NCBI RefSeq assembly: GCF_004210375.1 | Contig: NW_027467782.1 | Coordinates: forward strand, 33,097,771-33,161,770 | Direction of reading: 5' to 3' | Length of the DNA: 64,000 bases | Origin: Tachypleus tridentatus | Taxonomy: Eukaryota > Arthropoda > Merostomata > Xiphosura > Limulidae | Part shown: positions 32,811-44,929 of the stretch, in pieces | How positions within the stretch are numbered: position 1 is the stretch's first letter | How the letters are laid out: each line of letters starts with the position of its first letter | Notes under the pieces: generated by a model | The model's input: only the letters and a program-made list of their open reading frames with translations | What the model was told of the DNA's origin: nothing | Databases searched by the model: none | Program-made: the position numbers and the translations under genes

Positions 32811-33909
32811 TAGAGAATGTTATAACTGACATGTACAATCTCCTACTGGTTAGTTTGTGGTAAAACTGGTTTTAGAAAAGTACTGGACCAACCAAATAGT
32901 ATTAGTTGGTTAAGAAACCCCTGTCATATCTTCTTCAAAGGTTAATTCTCAGGTGGTCTGGTATAGAAAGGAGACAGACTGGTCTAGATGCACTGTGTTG
33001 GCTAGGATATCACACATTACCATGGGAAAGGTGGACCAACCATCATATCTACAATTAAGGATGTCATCCTCTTTTTGACACCCAGTTTAGTGAAACGAAC
33101 TGTCAACGTGGGCGAAGACTGTATCTGGTTATGAGCGTTCTTCCACATGTGTTTTCCTCTAGGTTGGGATGCTGCACTCCAATAGAGATGCATTTGGACA
33201 CTTTCCGAAGAGTGCTCATCACTGTTTCCTCAACCAAGTAAGTGTTAGTTAAGGTAAGATGTCGTGATATCGACTCTCACTTCTGGTATTTCTTTTCTCG
33301 GAAGCGGCTGCAACAGTAGAAGTAGTCACGTTCCTGTTGAAACCTTGGGTAGGTGGAACTAGTGGCGGCAGAAACTGAACGGTAAAGCCATCTTATGAGA
33401 AGTTGTATCCAACGGTGTATGAGAATATTAAGTTTTCATAAATTTACAATCAACGTCCTATAACTTTTTCTTTAAAAGATATAAACACTACACATGTCAA
33501 ACAAAGCTCAAAATCGACATTATCAAAACTGTATTCAAATTTTATGTGTATAATCTAGTGTATATATAAATAGCTATAAATAAACGTATTTATTGGTCTT
33601 TTTGTTTGTAAGTTCAAAAGTAGAATTATTTGGTTTTCTTTATGCAAAATACTTACCGTCATAACTTATCAGTATGTTTAACCTGTAAAGGCAGATCGCA
33701 GATACAATGACACATTTAAATGATATAACAGTAATATCGGATTCCATGTAGTCCAAAACATCAATTATGGTAAGGATATTGTTGAAACATGATATTCAGA
33801 AGAGATTCAAAGAGACTATATCCACATGTTCAGATTATTTATTGATACGAATAATTGAAATAATGTATATATTTTGCAATAAGATTTGATCATAACTGTA
33901 GGTGTTTAC
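32811..33909. other. Unassigned DNA
   Basis: Segment 32940-33420 is less AT-rich and has TCTCAGGTGGTCTGG in common with 29200-29215, possibly an untranslated part of the same retroelement family. Otherwise nothing was recognised. Confidence 0.3.
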
Positions 33910-34344
33910 CTGAACTGAGTCATTGTGTGCGGCTCTTAACATTTTTATAACATATCCATTTTTCATCTCCAGTCACTAACCTGTCCAAAAGGTGAGTTAC
34001 GTTCACACGAGTGCAGAGAAGTGCAAATGTCCATTCTTGCTCTAAGGTTGGCTTCTGTCAAATCATAGAGACCCATTTTTCAAGTTTTGATACATTTCCA
34101 AGTTGTTGCAGATGACGGTGAACTGTAGAATTAATCTTCTGTGCTGGTTCTTCAAATGCTGCAGTACAGTCTTCATCAAGTGCAGCCAGCAGCAAGTCAT
34201 CATTAAACTTAAACTGTAATCACCTGATATAAACTTCTGAAACTACGTTCGACGTTTACTTTCATTTAGAGAATCCGTACCATAAACACCTTGAATGTTG
34301 TTTTGTGGTTTCTGCTGCACTATTGCATTTTTAAACTCATAAAG
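33910..34344 (-). pseudogene. mariner transposase fragment
   Basis: The minus strand reads YGTDSLNESKR and QKFISGDYSL (HTH region typical of mariner), NDDLLLAALDE, STVHRHLQQLGNVSKLEKWV, then DRLVTGDEKWICYKNVKS. The latter contains the first catalytic Asp (TGDEKW) of the DD34D family. The rest of the catalytic domain and the terminal inverted repeats are missing on the 33.9-kb side. Stops at RT-stop-FQKF and SMI-stop-QKP show decay. Confidence 0.88.
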
Positions 34345-35478
34345 TATTAATATGTCTAATGTCGGGCTGAAGAGAAACAAAGTTTCTGAACGCCCTGGTT
34401 TTCCTCAGGGTCTCTAAGGTCTTTAAAACCAAAATTACTATCAAGTCTAAAATGAATATGTCTGATGTGTTCCTCAGACACATCCATCTTCATGAGGGTT
34501 TATTTGATAAATGATCTGAAAAAAGTAAATTTTGGACAGTTTCTTTTATTTGTCTGAGCATTTTTATGCACGTCCTAGTTCATATTTAAGTCATTGAAGC
34601 CTTCTACAAAGACAGAAATAATGATGCACTTTCTGTATTGAAATTTCGGACATCACTTATGAGATGACCTGATAAATCAGGAAAAATTTTATTTAGTTTA
34701 TAATGAATAATAGACAATATTTAAATCATGTAGGATTACTTTAAAACAAACATTAAGCTGACTGTGTACAAGATATAAAAAGAGTCCACTGTGAACAAAA
34801 TCAAACAAATAATTATTAAAACGATACAAAACACTGTTGTTCTGTATAGTGAAACAATCATTAAGAAACTCTTATTTTACTTGACTTAACATATATAAAT
34901 ATATGGACACATAACTTGTTAGTTGATTTGTTATCACGAAATACTGATATATATATGGATTTGGTATTTAGTTGAAACTTCAAAGTATGAACAAGTGTGA
35001 TGTAGTGTGTGGTTCAGTTCTTTGTTTATTCAATAAAATGTATTCCTGAAGTTCATATGTATATCATTATATAAAATTTAATGCGAAATTTATGTTGTTG
35101 CTATAGATTTAAGTATTAGTGCACAGTTGGTACAATGTATACAAGGAGGTTGGCATACATATTTGTAATCTTTTCTATAAAATGTGTCTACTCTGAGTGC
35201 ATGCTTACATAATCTCAGACATTTTGTGCTAGTTCAAACATCTGAGAACCTGTTTGAATCAAGTGCCAAAGAAAGTTAATAAGATTTTTTATCTTATTTG
35301 CATCATGGCACATTTCAGACTAAATTTGTTTCAAAAGTTGTTACATTTTCCTCCTCAGACCTTTACTCTTTTGCTCTGTCAAAGCCTCCATCACTTGAGA
35401 AATGTGTAGCTCACAGTAAAGGTTTTCCAAAATTCTAATCAAGAGTGGCGATCGCTCTATTGTCCTGACCTCTTTCAG
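34345..35478. other. Unassigned AT-rich DNA
   Basis: No gene, splice-bounded exon or repeat recognised. Confidence 0.45.
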
Positions 35479-35744
35479 TTTGTTTTCTTGTTTTGTTTTT
35501 GTATTTCTTAATTTCACACAAAGCTACCCGAAGGCCATCTGCGCTAGACGTCCATAATTTAGGAGTGTAAGACTAAATGTAAGGCAGCTAGTCATCACCA
35601 CCCACCGCCAACTATTGGGCTACTTTTTAAATAACGAATAGCGGTATTAACCGTAACATTATAACACCCCCGCGGCTGAAAGGGCGAGGATGTTTGGATA
35701 TTACAAGTCAAACGCCTTATCTCACCTGGCCATGTTGGACCTTC
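35479..35744 (-). mobile_element. tRNA-derived SINE, full length
   Basis: Complement of the main SINE: T-rich tail, AATTTCACACAAAGC, TTTAGGAGTGTAAGACTAAA, GGCAGCTAGTCATCACCACC, ATAACACCCCCGCGGCTGAA, and a decayed head ending CTCACCTGGCCATG. The 12-bp flanking repeat GACCTCTTTCAG / GACCTGTTTCAG (35467-35478, 35745-35756; one mismatch) fits a target-site duplication. Confidence 0.92.
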
Positions 35745-35997
35745 GACCTGTTTCAGATAAAGCGGTGTCACAACAAAATGTCATGACCTGATCTGTGATA
35801 TCATAATATTCAAGCAAACTGTAAAGGTTAACTGGTTACCCATGACCTTTTGAAGAAAGTATTATTCCTAGAAGTAAATCAACTAGATCTAAGAATGAAG
35901 TAGTAACACTGACTACAAGCACCAACTATAAGTTTTCTATTCTCCTCCAATTCACTCACCATATTTGTAACAAAGTGAAGGTCAATATTTGACTTAA

Positions 35998-36295
35998 TAT
36001 GTCTTATCTGATGTCTGTAGCTTCAGGTTATTAACATGTCTTATCTGATGTTTGTAGCTTCAGATTATTAGCATGTCTTATCTGATGTCTGTAGCTTCAG
36101 ATTATTATCATGTCTTATCTGTTGTCTGTAGCTTCAGATTATTAACATGTCTTATCTGATGTCTGTAGTTTCAGATTATTAACATGTCTTATTTGATGTC
36201 TGTAGCTTCAGATTATTAACATGTCTTATCTGATGTCTGTAGCTTCAGATTATTAACATGTCTTATCTGATGTCTGTAGCTTCAGATTATAAACA
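35998..36295. repeat. 37-bp tandem array
   Basis: Eight units of CATGTCTTATCTGATGTCTG plus TAGCTTCAGATTATTAA, with only one or two substitutions per unit. No coding frame persists because 37 is not a multiple of 3. Confidence 0.95.
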
Positions 36296-36916
36296 ATTAA
36301 TTTCCAGGCTCAAAGTAAGTGATGTTTTAAATCCTCTTGAAATGCTGCATTTTTTTTCTTCCAATTATTTAGCAGAAGTAGGATAAGTTAGAGCCATTGC
36401 AAATGACAGAATATGGGTCCGTTTCACACTCATTGGCATCGTTTTCCTTGTCACTACAACAAACTCACATCAAAGAACCACGACATGATGTCTTCAGTGA
36501 CCGAACCATTGACAGTGGAAACATCTGAGAGGGTTTGGAATGTATGTTTGTACCTTGCAATAAAGATAACCTGCCTTGATGGTGGCAGGTGGCCACGATG
36601 ATGTGAATGTTAAAATGAGGACATTGGCTGGATTCATAATTCTGTCTTTGTGAGTAGAGAGACAAAACCCCTTGGAGGGAGAAACCAGCAAGAATCTTCG
36701 GCTTGTGTGACTAATATAATAAAGTCCATGGGGAGATATACATGTATATAATTGTCAGTTTTGCATTTAGCGTTTTGTGGTTTCATTCATGTTTCAGCAT
36801 TTTTTTACCACTACCTCACCTCACATGCATGGATATCACAACATGTGACATGAAGGTTTGTCGGGTCTATATAGAGATACACACTTTCCGACGTTTTGCA
36901 GTATTTGTGATCTTTT
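36296..36916. other. Unassigned DNA
   Basis: The short frames around 36413-36691 on both strands overlap each other and carry no family motif. No function assigned. Confidence 0.35.
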
Positions 36917-37187
36917 GGCTCGGCATGGCCAGGTGGTTAAAGCACTCGCCTCGTAATCCGAGGGTCACGAGTTTGAATCCCCGTCACACCAAACATGCTC
37001 GCACTTTCAAACGTGGGGCGTTATAAAGTGACGGTCAATCCCACTATTTGTTCGTAAAAGAGTAGCCCAAGATTTGGCGGTGGGTGATGATGACTAGCTA
37101 CCTTCTCTCTAGTCTTACACTGCTAAATTAGGAACGGCTAGCACAGATAGCCCTCGTGTAGCTTTGCACGAAATTAAAAACGAACCA
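36917..37187 (+). mobile_element. tRNA-derived SINE, full length
   Basis: Head GGCTCGGCATGGCCAGGTGG (box A-like), a CTCGTAATCCGAGG anticodon-arm-like stretch and AGTTTGAATCC (box B-like), then the core GTAAAAGAGTAGCCCAAGA, GGCGGTGGGTGATGATGACT, and the tail AGCACAGATAGCCC..GCTTTGCACGAAATT. Flanking ATCTTTT at 36910-36916 and 37188-37194 is a short direct repeat. The head resembles a tRNA-Thr(CGT) arm, but it is not a functional tRNA. Confidence 0.94.
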
Positions 37188-37235
37188 ATCTTTTAATTTT
37201 TACAATTACGTATAAAAGGAAGGAGCTTTTCACGT

Positions 37236-37361
37236 CGTTGTTGTTTATTCTCAAGCGCAAAGCTACACAAAGGTCTGTCTGTGCTCTGCCCACCACGGTT
37301 ATCGAAATCCAGTTTCTAGCAGTATAAGTCCACAGATGTACCACTGTGCTACTGAGGGTCT
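37236..37361 (-). mobile_element. Second tRNA-derived SINE family, copy
   Basis: On the minus strand: CCTCAGTAGCACAGTGGTAC, GTGGACTTATACTGCTAGAA, TTTCGATAACCGTGGTGGGC, AGAGCACAGACAG and a tail toward ACAACAACGACG. Related to 54105-54231 and different from the main SINE in head, although it shares the GCACAGA..GTAGCTTTG tail theme. Boxes A and B are recognisable. It lies 48 bp from a SINE of the main family. Confidence 0.85.
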
Positions 37362-38243
37362 TTTTCGTGCTTAAGATAAATAACCTTTTATCAATCATTA
37401 ATTTACATAACTTCCGTCCAGAGGACAGGCACTCCAGCTAGAATAAAAATAAACAATTCTTGTTTTGTTTGATTTAGGTTCATGGAAGTATCGTATACGT
37501 GGCACTTAAATACATAAGTTGGTTTATTATCAAGTATTTGATTTAATGTCCAATGCTATGTTACTTTTAATCACATTATGTTGCATAAGATCGATTGCAC
37601 AGGCTTGCATTGGTTTCATTGTCGTGGAATGTTTACATGCTTTACAGTAGCTTATGTACGCCGAATCCGAAAATATACCTTTATTTCTCCATCACCTACA
37701 GGTTCTTCACAAAACGTCATATGCACTTTTACATAAGTAAATCATTTTCATTGTAAACGGATCACATTTTGTTATGCTTGAAATGTAGATAACCACAAAC
37801 TATAGATTTCTCTACACCGATTGCGACGTGAATGTTTTATCGATCGTTCTAAAACTCACGAGAAATACACAGTTAGTATATAAACGGTTAAAAGCCGCAT
37901 GATGTATCATTTCTGGATAGTATTTGTTGTTGTTGTTTTCAATATTATATGTTCGTTGCTATGGTAATAAGAGGTTTTATTAATGATCTAAATATATTCT
38001 GTTATTTTTTGTATAAAAGTGATCTAAGTAAGAGGGTTTTCCCTGATTTGTTAAAAATACTTTCGTGATAGAAAAGATGGATATTAGTATCGATGTCTGC
38101 AGAACTGAATCATTGAAAATCCTTATTAAAACAAAACAACTTTTTTTGAAGTTTAAATTGGAATACCTGTGTTATTAGATGAACAAAAACTTAGCATGAT
38201 TGACGTTTCTTAGTTTCAGTTGAGAAAATTTATATTCCCGGTT
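37362..38243. other. Unassigned unique-looking DNA
   Basis: No repeat or gene recognised. Confidence 0.4.
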
Positions 38244-38426
38244 CTATTTTACTTTGTTTGCCATGTTATATGTAACTTCATTGTTTATTAAACAAATAAT
38301 ATCCGTGAGATCTCTAAATGTGGACTGCGCGTGAAGCTCGTCACATCGAAATGGTGTCACTGTCACAGACTTAATGCGGTGTTTAACTGTAACCTCATAA
38401 CCTGCCTTGATGTCATAAAATGACAT
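38244..38426 (-). other. 60-codon open frame, doubtful
   Basis: Minus-strand frame starting MSFYDIKAGYEVTVKHRIKS, with a central part (SVTVTPFRCDELHAQSTFRD) less AT-rich than its surroundings and with CpGs retained. That hints at old coding sequence. No donor of quality closes it and I do not recognise a family. It could be an exon of a minus-strand gene that also owns the exon at 44930-45098; that is only a possibility from strand. Confidence 0.18.
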
Positions 38427-38840
38427 TGAAAAGACCTATAAAACTGACTTCAAAGTACATAATATCAGCATAAAATTGAAAAGGAATTACTTTTTTAAAG
38501 AAGGAAAAGTATTAACTAAATAATTCCATTAAACTTTCATTCATAATGAGATTTTCCAAAAAGGAACATGAACGGCGTGTGTGTCTGGCTAGCTTATAAG
38601 TGAGTTATGTATGATGCTGGATCTTTCTCAGTATCGTTTTCAAAACCGCTTCTGTTTCCACTACGGTCCAGACTCGCATTATACTTCTTAAAGCGATCAA
38701 TTAGATCCTTTCTATATTACTTCCCGAACTCGATAACTTACCAAAAGTTGCATCTCAATTGATTACTTGCCTTGAATCAGATTAGGAATTATTCTTCAGT
38801 GGCTTCCATTACAGAAAGAGAAGTTCCCGTTACTCATAAT

Positions 38841-38966
38841 GAAATTTCGCGCAAAGCTACACGAGGGTTATCTGCGCTAGCCATCCCTAATTTAGCAGTG
38901 TAAGCCTAGAGAGAAAGCAGCTAGTCATCACCATCCACCTCCAACTCTTGGGTTACTCTTTTACCA
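38841..38966 (-). mobile_element. SINE, 3-prime half (split by insertion)
   Basis: Complement of the main SINE from the tail (AAATTTCGCGCAAAGC) to GGTTACTCTTTTACCA. The missing tRNA-side half lies at 39769-39861 in the same orientation, so one SINE was interrupted. Confidence 0.85.
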
Positions 38967-39768
38967 TACACTGAGACCCCAAATTAATATAGAATATAGA
39001 TACTAATATAATAATTCAAGTATATGAAACTGTCAAAAAAAACAAAACACGTGCTCACCCAAAACCAAAATATGGATACAGATTTGGATTGGATTTACAA
39101 TGAATATTTACTAAATGAGCAGCAGAAAACCAAATTTAGAAATCTGTAAATTATAAATTTAGATAACTTTACAATAAAACAAAGGAGGGATGAAGTTTTG
39201 GATTAGTTTAATCAGAAATTCACTTCTTGGAAAATTAGTAGTGAAGATGAATGTATAAAAAACAAAAGTCCGGTTACAGGAAAAACAAGAAACTTTAACT
39301 CGAAAATTAAAATAATAATAATAAATACACACCGAACAGACACGTGCACTTTAGATTTGTTTGCATCGCATATTTATCAATAAAGTAAATGTAAAAATAC
39401 AAAAAGAATCAATAGTCTCCTAACAAGAAGTGATCCCTTCCATGAAATGAAACTTCAGAATGTGACACCAGGATATGTTCATTTATAGAGCACAGTAGGA
39501 ATTCCAAATTAGGAAATTTAAAAGTATTGATGATAGAAATAGTAATGCTAATGAAGTTGTTGAAAGCAAATGAGTACGTATTTACTTCCAATACAAAGTA
39601 ATGATAGAAGTTTAATTATAATCTTCATTAAAGGAATCCAAACATAAAAATTCATATTATACAGATAATCGCTTCCATGTAAAAATATAAATTCAAACAT
39701 TAAAATGCGTTAACAAGAATTCTTACACTTAGATTCTATCTAAGAATAATTACAGGTGGAAATTTTTT
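38967..39768. mobile_element. 802-bp insert inside a SINE
   Basis: Defined only by its position between the two SINE halves; about 9 bases of SINE (ACGAATAGT equivalent) are lost at the junction. AT-rich, without inverted termini or coding motifs that I could find. It may be a non-autonomous element or a filler insertion; the class is unknown. Confidence 0.5.
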
Positions 39769-39861
39769 GGGATTGATAGTAACATTATAATGCCCCCACG
39801 GCTGAAGGGCGAGCATGTTTGGCGCGAGGGGGATGCGAACCCGCTTGGCCATGCCGGGCCC
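39769..39861 (-). mobile_element. SINE, 5-prime half (split by insertion)
   Basis: Complement of the SINE from GGGATTGATAGTAACATTAT through ATGCCCCCACGGCTGAAGGG, CGAGCATGTTTGGCGCGA and the head end GCTTGGCCATGCCGGGCC. Pairs with 38841-38966. Confidence 0.85.
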
Positions 39862-40662
39862 CTCTAGTTTAGTACAAAAACATAACGTAAGGCTTAGCTG
39901 AAAACTACTTTGCAAACTTTATTTTGCTTTTTCCTACAACTCAGTGTCATAAACTTCTAAATTAAAAACTATTTTGCTGTTATGTCATCGAAGTTGTCAT
40001 AAAATAAACCTTTCTAATAAATCAACATGAATATTCAGCATTCAACATAAACATTATAGTTGACCTAAAATTCAGATGATAGTTTTATTGTTTAAGAATG
40101 ATGCATATTCAAGTCCCTGATAGCTTGAAGGCAAGTCTTAAAAATTATAATGCTAAATATCGGGATTCGATACTGTAGTTAGTAGAGCACAGAAGACCAT
40201 TGTTTTTCATAAAGTGTCCTTTACGCATAAACTTTGATTAAACAACTAATAATGAGAGACGCGTCTCTAATCTAGTCAAAACTCCTTTCCTGAGTGAGTC
40301 AATTCATTTGACGAAACATTTCCGGGTAAAGACGACGTTCGCTTGCATTAGCGCTATCACTTCACACACGCAGCAAACCAGATATGTATGGCTCAGTAAC
40401 GTTCCATTCATCATACATCCACAGACTATTTACAAACACTCTTCTAGAGCAGCAAACTTGTATGACATATATCATCATTTTTGAATCAATGGTAGTAATT
40501 GTCACTATAATTACTATTTTTTTACAAGAATGGAATATATTGTACTTTTTTAATCAGCCAATAATCGATAGTGAACATTATATGAATATATAAGGTAAAT
40601 AATGCCATATAATAATTCAGTGTACATACAATAAAATGCAATGTTTTTTATTTTAAAAACGC
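39862..40662. other. Unassigned DNA
   Basis: No gene or repeat recognised. A less AT-rich stretch with several CpGs at 40310-40380 has no open frame of note. Confidence 0.4.
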
Positions 40663-41117
40663 AGTTGAATTTTATATATATCTGTGTGATACACATCACA
40701 GGATTCTGATGCATCATGTTAACAATTTTATATATATGTGTGTGATACACATCACAGGATTCTGATGCATCATGTTAACAATTTTATATATATGTGTGTG
40801 ATACACATCACAGGATTCTGATGCATCATGTTAACAAGTTTATATACATGTGTGTGATACACATCACATGATTCTGATGCATCATGTTAACAATTTTATA
40901 TATATGTGTGTGATACACATCACAGGATTCTGATGCATCATGTTAACAATTTTATATACATGTGTGTGATACACATCACATGATTCTGATGCATCATGTT
41001 AACAATTATATATGTGTGTGTGATACACATCACATGATTCTGATGCATCATGTTAACTATTTTATATATATGTGTGTGATACACATCACATGATTCTGAT
41101 TCATCATGTTAACAATT
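40663..41117. repeat. 56-bp tandem array with palindromic core
   Basis: About eight units of TTTTATATATATGTGTGTGA, TACACATCACAGGATTC, and the perfect palindrome TGATGCATCA followed by TGTTAACA. Units differ mainly at CAGG/CATG. Each unit also holds the near palindrome GTGTGATACACATCAC, so single strands could fold. Confidence 0.95.
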
Positions 41118-41188
41118 TCTGGAGTCTGTCAGTCACTGTTAGCACGCTTTTTTTTCTCAAATAACGAATATTTGATCTCAAGATAGAA

Positions 41189-43455
41189 TTTGACTTGAGT
41201 TTAAAGTTTGTTTCAGTTTTATGATTTTGTTATCAAGTTTCAAAGCGGACAAAAGGAACTGTAGATTTAACTAAATAATTCACTCTACTCCTTCAGCATG
41301 ACATGAGTTTAATGTTTGTTTCAGTTTTATGATTTTGTTATCAAGTTTCAAAGCGGACAAAAGGAACCGTAGATTTAACTAAATAATTCACTCTACTCCT
41401 TCTGTATAACATGAGTTTAATGTTTGTTTCAGTTTTATGATTTTGTTATCAAGTTTCAAATCGGACAAAAGGAACTGTAGATTTAACTAAATAATTCACT
41501 CTACTCCTTCAGCATGACATGAGTTTAATGTTTGTTTCAGTTTTATGATTTTGTTATCAAGTTTCAAAGCGGACAAAAGGAACTGTAGATTTAACTAAAT
41601 AATTCACTCTACTCCTTCAGCATGACATGAGTTTAATGTTTGTTTCAATTTTATGATTTTGTTATCAAGTTTCAAAGCGGACAAAAGGAACTGTAGATTT
41701 AACTAAATAATTCACTCTACTCCTTCTGTATGACATGAGTTTAATGTTTGTTTCAGTTTTATGATTTTGTTATCAAGTTTCAAAGCGGACAAAAGGAACT
41801 GTAGATTTAACTAAATAATTCACTCTACTCCTTCAGCATGACATGAGTTTAATGTTTGTTTCAGTTTTATGATTTTGTTATCAAGTTTCAAAGCGGACAA
41901 AAGGAACTGTAGATTTAACTAAATAATTCACTCTACTCCTTCAGCATGACATGAGTTTAATGTTTGTTTCAGTTTTATGATTTTGTTATCAAGTTTCAAA
42001 GCGGACAAAAGGAACTGTAGATTTAACTAAATAATTCACTCTACTCCTTCTGTATGACATGAGTTTAATGTTTGTTTCAGTTTTATGATTTTGTTATCAA
42101 GTTTCAAAGCGGACAAAAGGAACTGTAGATTTAACTAAATAATTCACTCTACTCCTTCAGATGACATGAGTTTAATGTTTGTTTCAGTTTTATGATTTTG
42201 TTATCAAGTTTCAAAGCGGACAAAAGGAACTGTAGATTTAACTAAATAATTCACTCTACTCCTTCAGTATGACATGAGTTTAATGTTTGTTTCAGTTTTA
42301 TGATTTTGTTATCAAGTTTCAAAGCGGACAAAAGGAACTGTAGATTTAACTAAATAATTCACTCTACTCCTTCAGCATGACATGAGTTTAATGTTTGTTT
42401 CAATTTTATGATTTTGTTATCAAGTTTCAAAGCGGACAAAAGGAACTAGATTTAACTAAATAATTCACTCTACTCCTTCAGTATGACATGAGTTTAATGT
42501 TTGTTTCAGTTTTATGATTTTGTTATCAAGTTTCAAATCGGACAAAAGGAACTGTAGATTTAACTAAATAATTCACTCTACTCCTTCAGCATGACATGAG
42601 TTTAATGTTTGTTTCAATTTTATGATTTTGTTATCAAGTTTCAAAGCGGACAAAAGGAACTGTAGATTTAACTAAATAATTCACTCTACTCCTTCAGCAT
42701 GACATGAGTTTAATGTTTGTTTCAGTTTTATGATTTTGTTATCAAGTTTCAAAGCGGACAAAAGGAACTGTAGATTTAACTAAATAATTCACTCTACTCC
42801 TTCAGCATGACATGAGTTTAATGTTTGTTTCAGTTTTATGATTTTGTTATCAAGTTTCAAAGCGGACAAAAGGAACTGTAGATTTAACTAAATAATTCAC
42901 TCTACTCCTTCAGCATGACATGAGTTTAATGTTTGTTTCAATTTTATGATTTTGTTATCAAGTTTCAAAGCGGACAAAAGGAACTGTAGATTTAACTAAA
43001 TAATTCACTCTACTCCTTCAGCATGACATGAGTTTAATGTTTGTTTCAATTTTATGATTTTGTTATCAAGTTTCAAAGCGGACAAAAGGAACTAGATTTA
43101 ACTAAATAATTCACTCTACTCCTTCAGTATGACATGAGTTTAATGTTTGTTTCAGTTTTATGATTTTGTTATCAAGTTTCAAAGCGGACAAAAGGAACTG
43201 TAGATTTAACTAAATAATTCACTCTACTCCTTCAGCATGACATGAGTTTAATGTTTGTTTCAATTTTATGATTTTGTTATCAAGTTTCAAAGCGGACAAA
43301 AGGAACTGTAGATTTAACTAAATAATTCACTCTACTCCTTCAGCATGACATGAGTTTAATGTTTGTTTCAATTTTATGATTTTGTTATCAAGTTTCAAAG
43401 CGGACAAAAGGAACTGTATATTTAACTAAATAATTCACTCTTCTCCTTCAGCATA
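41189..43455. repeat. 108-bp satellite array, 21 units
   Basis: Twenty-one direct units of 105-108 bp: CATGACATGAGTTTAATGTT, TGTTTCAGTTTTATGATTTT, TCAAGTTTCAAAGCGGACAA, AAGGAACTGTAGATTTAACT, ATTCACTCTACTCCTTC. Diagnostic variants (CAG/CAA before TTTTATG, AAAGCGG/AAATCGG, AGCATGAC/TGTATGAC/AGTATGAC, 3-bp loss in GAACTAG) are not random: units starting about 42374-42587 repeat the variant pattern of units starting about 43019-43232, a six-unit (about 645-bp) duplication. TGTAT-type junctions recur every third unit early in the array. Very low divergence, so recent. Confidence 0.96.
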
Positions 43456-44713
43456 TTTTCCGGCGAAGTTAATTTTATCTCTTAAAGGAACTTTTATTTT
43501 ATGATTTTAATAACCAACGTTTTTCAATGGGTTGCTTTCTGTAGATTCAAACACGTCATTTATTCTCAAATAAACAGTACAATAAAATACAGGATTTGTT
43601 GATAAAATCTGATCTGTTTAACCTACTACTGAAGCTGATGAGCTACTGAAAAGGAAACAGATGTGTATAAAACTGTTAACAAGTGTTTTCAAGCAAAGCT
43701 GTTTATTTCCTATAAAATTAGCAGCTGACTTTACTACTGAGGTTCTGGATGTTCTAGAAATTTCTAATAAATGAGTCTCCATACTAAAACCTCTATTCTA
43801 ATTGGCGAACTTTCGAAACACTGGAACACAATATCTTAAATACGTTTCTTCTTCTTTTTATATCCCATTCTTTACCAAGTAGAGTAAACCCTTGTGTAGC
43901 GGAATAATACATTTTCACCTGAAAATCTAAAAGTATGAATTCCAAACTAATCTTGGTGGAATATTATGGATTACATACTCCATATTTCAATGACAAATAC
44001 ATAAATAAAACACTGTTGTTGGATGATATTCCTTTTATCACCACCTCTCGTGTGTCTGTGATTAAAATTTGGTTTTCATTAAAACTATAGCTATGTAATC
44101 ATGTGAAACGTAGGTCATGTCGGAAAGCGACATGTCTTTGTTTTCACTCATATAGATAGGCATTTAAGGTGACTAATCCCGTATAATAATTGAATGTACA
44201 TACATTAAAATGCATTATTTCTTACTTATGAGAAATGCAGTTAAATTATGTGTGTTTGTGTGTGTGTAGTTAAAGCTTAGTTTATTATACAATCTATAAT
44301 ATCTATAATCTGTCAAAAGTAGCTATTGGCTCAGCACCGCGAACTAGGCTAGTTTGTGATGGTAGATATTCTGTGTGAGCACACGAACATCAAAGAAAAG
44401 AAAATAAACTTTATATATCAGAAATTATATATTAAGAAAATATCAGAAATAAATAATTCAGTAACAACAGATTGTTTTATTGTTATTAAATAATGGAAAG
44501 TAAGGAATTTCTGGAACAACCTTTTTTCTCACCTCTCTTCAGCATTTAATGAATAAATAATCCAATAACAGTGAACTGTATATATGTATGGTCTAAAAGA
44601 AGAAAGTGTTTTTTCGAGATCGATCGTTTGTTGACAAACAACAAACTGAGTTTTAATCTGATTAAGAACGAGTTCTTGAAGAAGTTTCACTACTTAAACA
44701 GGTAGTTGAACTA
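43456..44713. other. Unassigned DNA
   Basis: No repeat or gene recognised. Confidence 0.4.
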
Positions 44714-44855
44714 AGTTGGTAAAATGTAGCAAAAGAGTTGGTGGTGGGTGATGATGACTAGCTATCTTTCATGTAGTTTTACACTGCTAAATTAGGGGCG
44801 GCTGGCGCAGATAATTCTCGTGTAGCTAGGCACGAAATTAAAAACACAAATAAAC
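44714..44855 (+). mobile_element. SINE, 5-prime truncated
   Basis: Main family from GTTGGTAAAATGTAGC through GTTGGTGGTGGGTGATGATG, TTTTACACTGCTAAATTAGG to the tail TGTAGCTAGGCACGAAATTA. The tRNA-like head is missing. Confidence 0.88.
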
Positions 44856-44929
44856 TCTTTTTGATTTTCAAGACTATTTTATTTCTATAGTTTAAAGTTA
44901 CATAAAAAAACAAAAAAAACACTTCTTAC

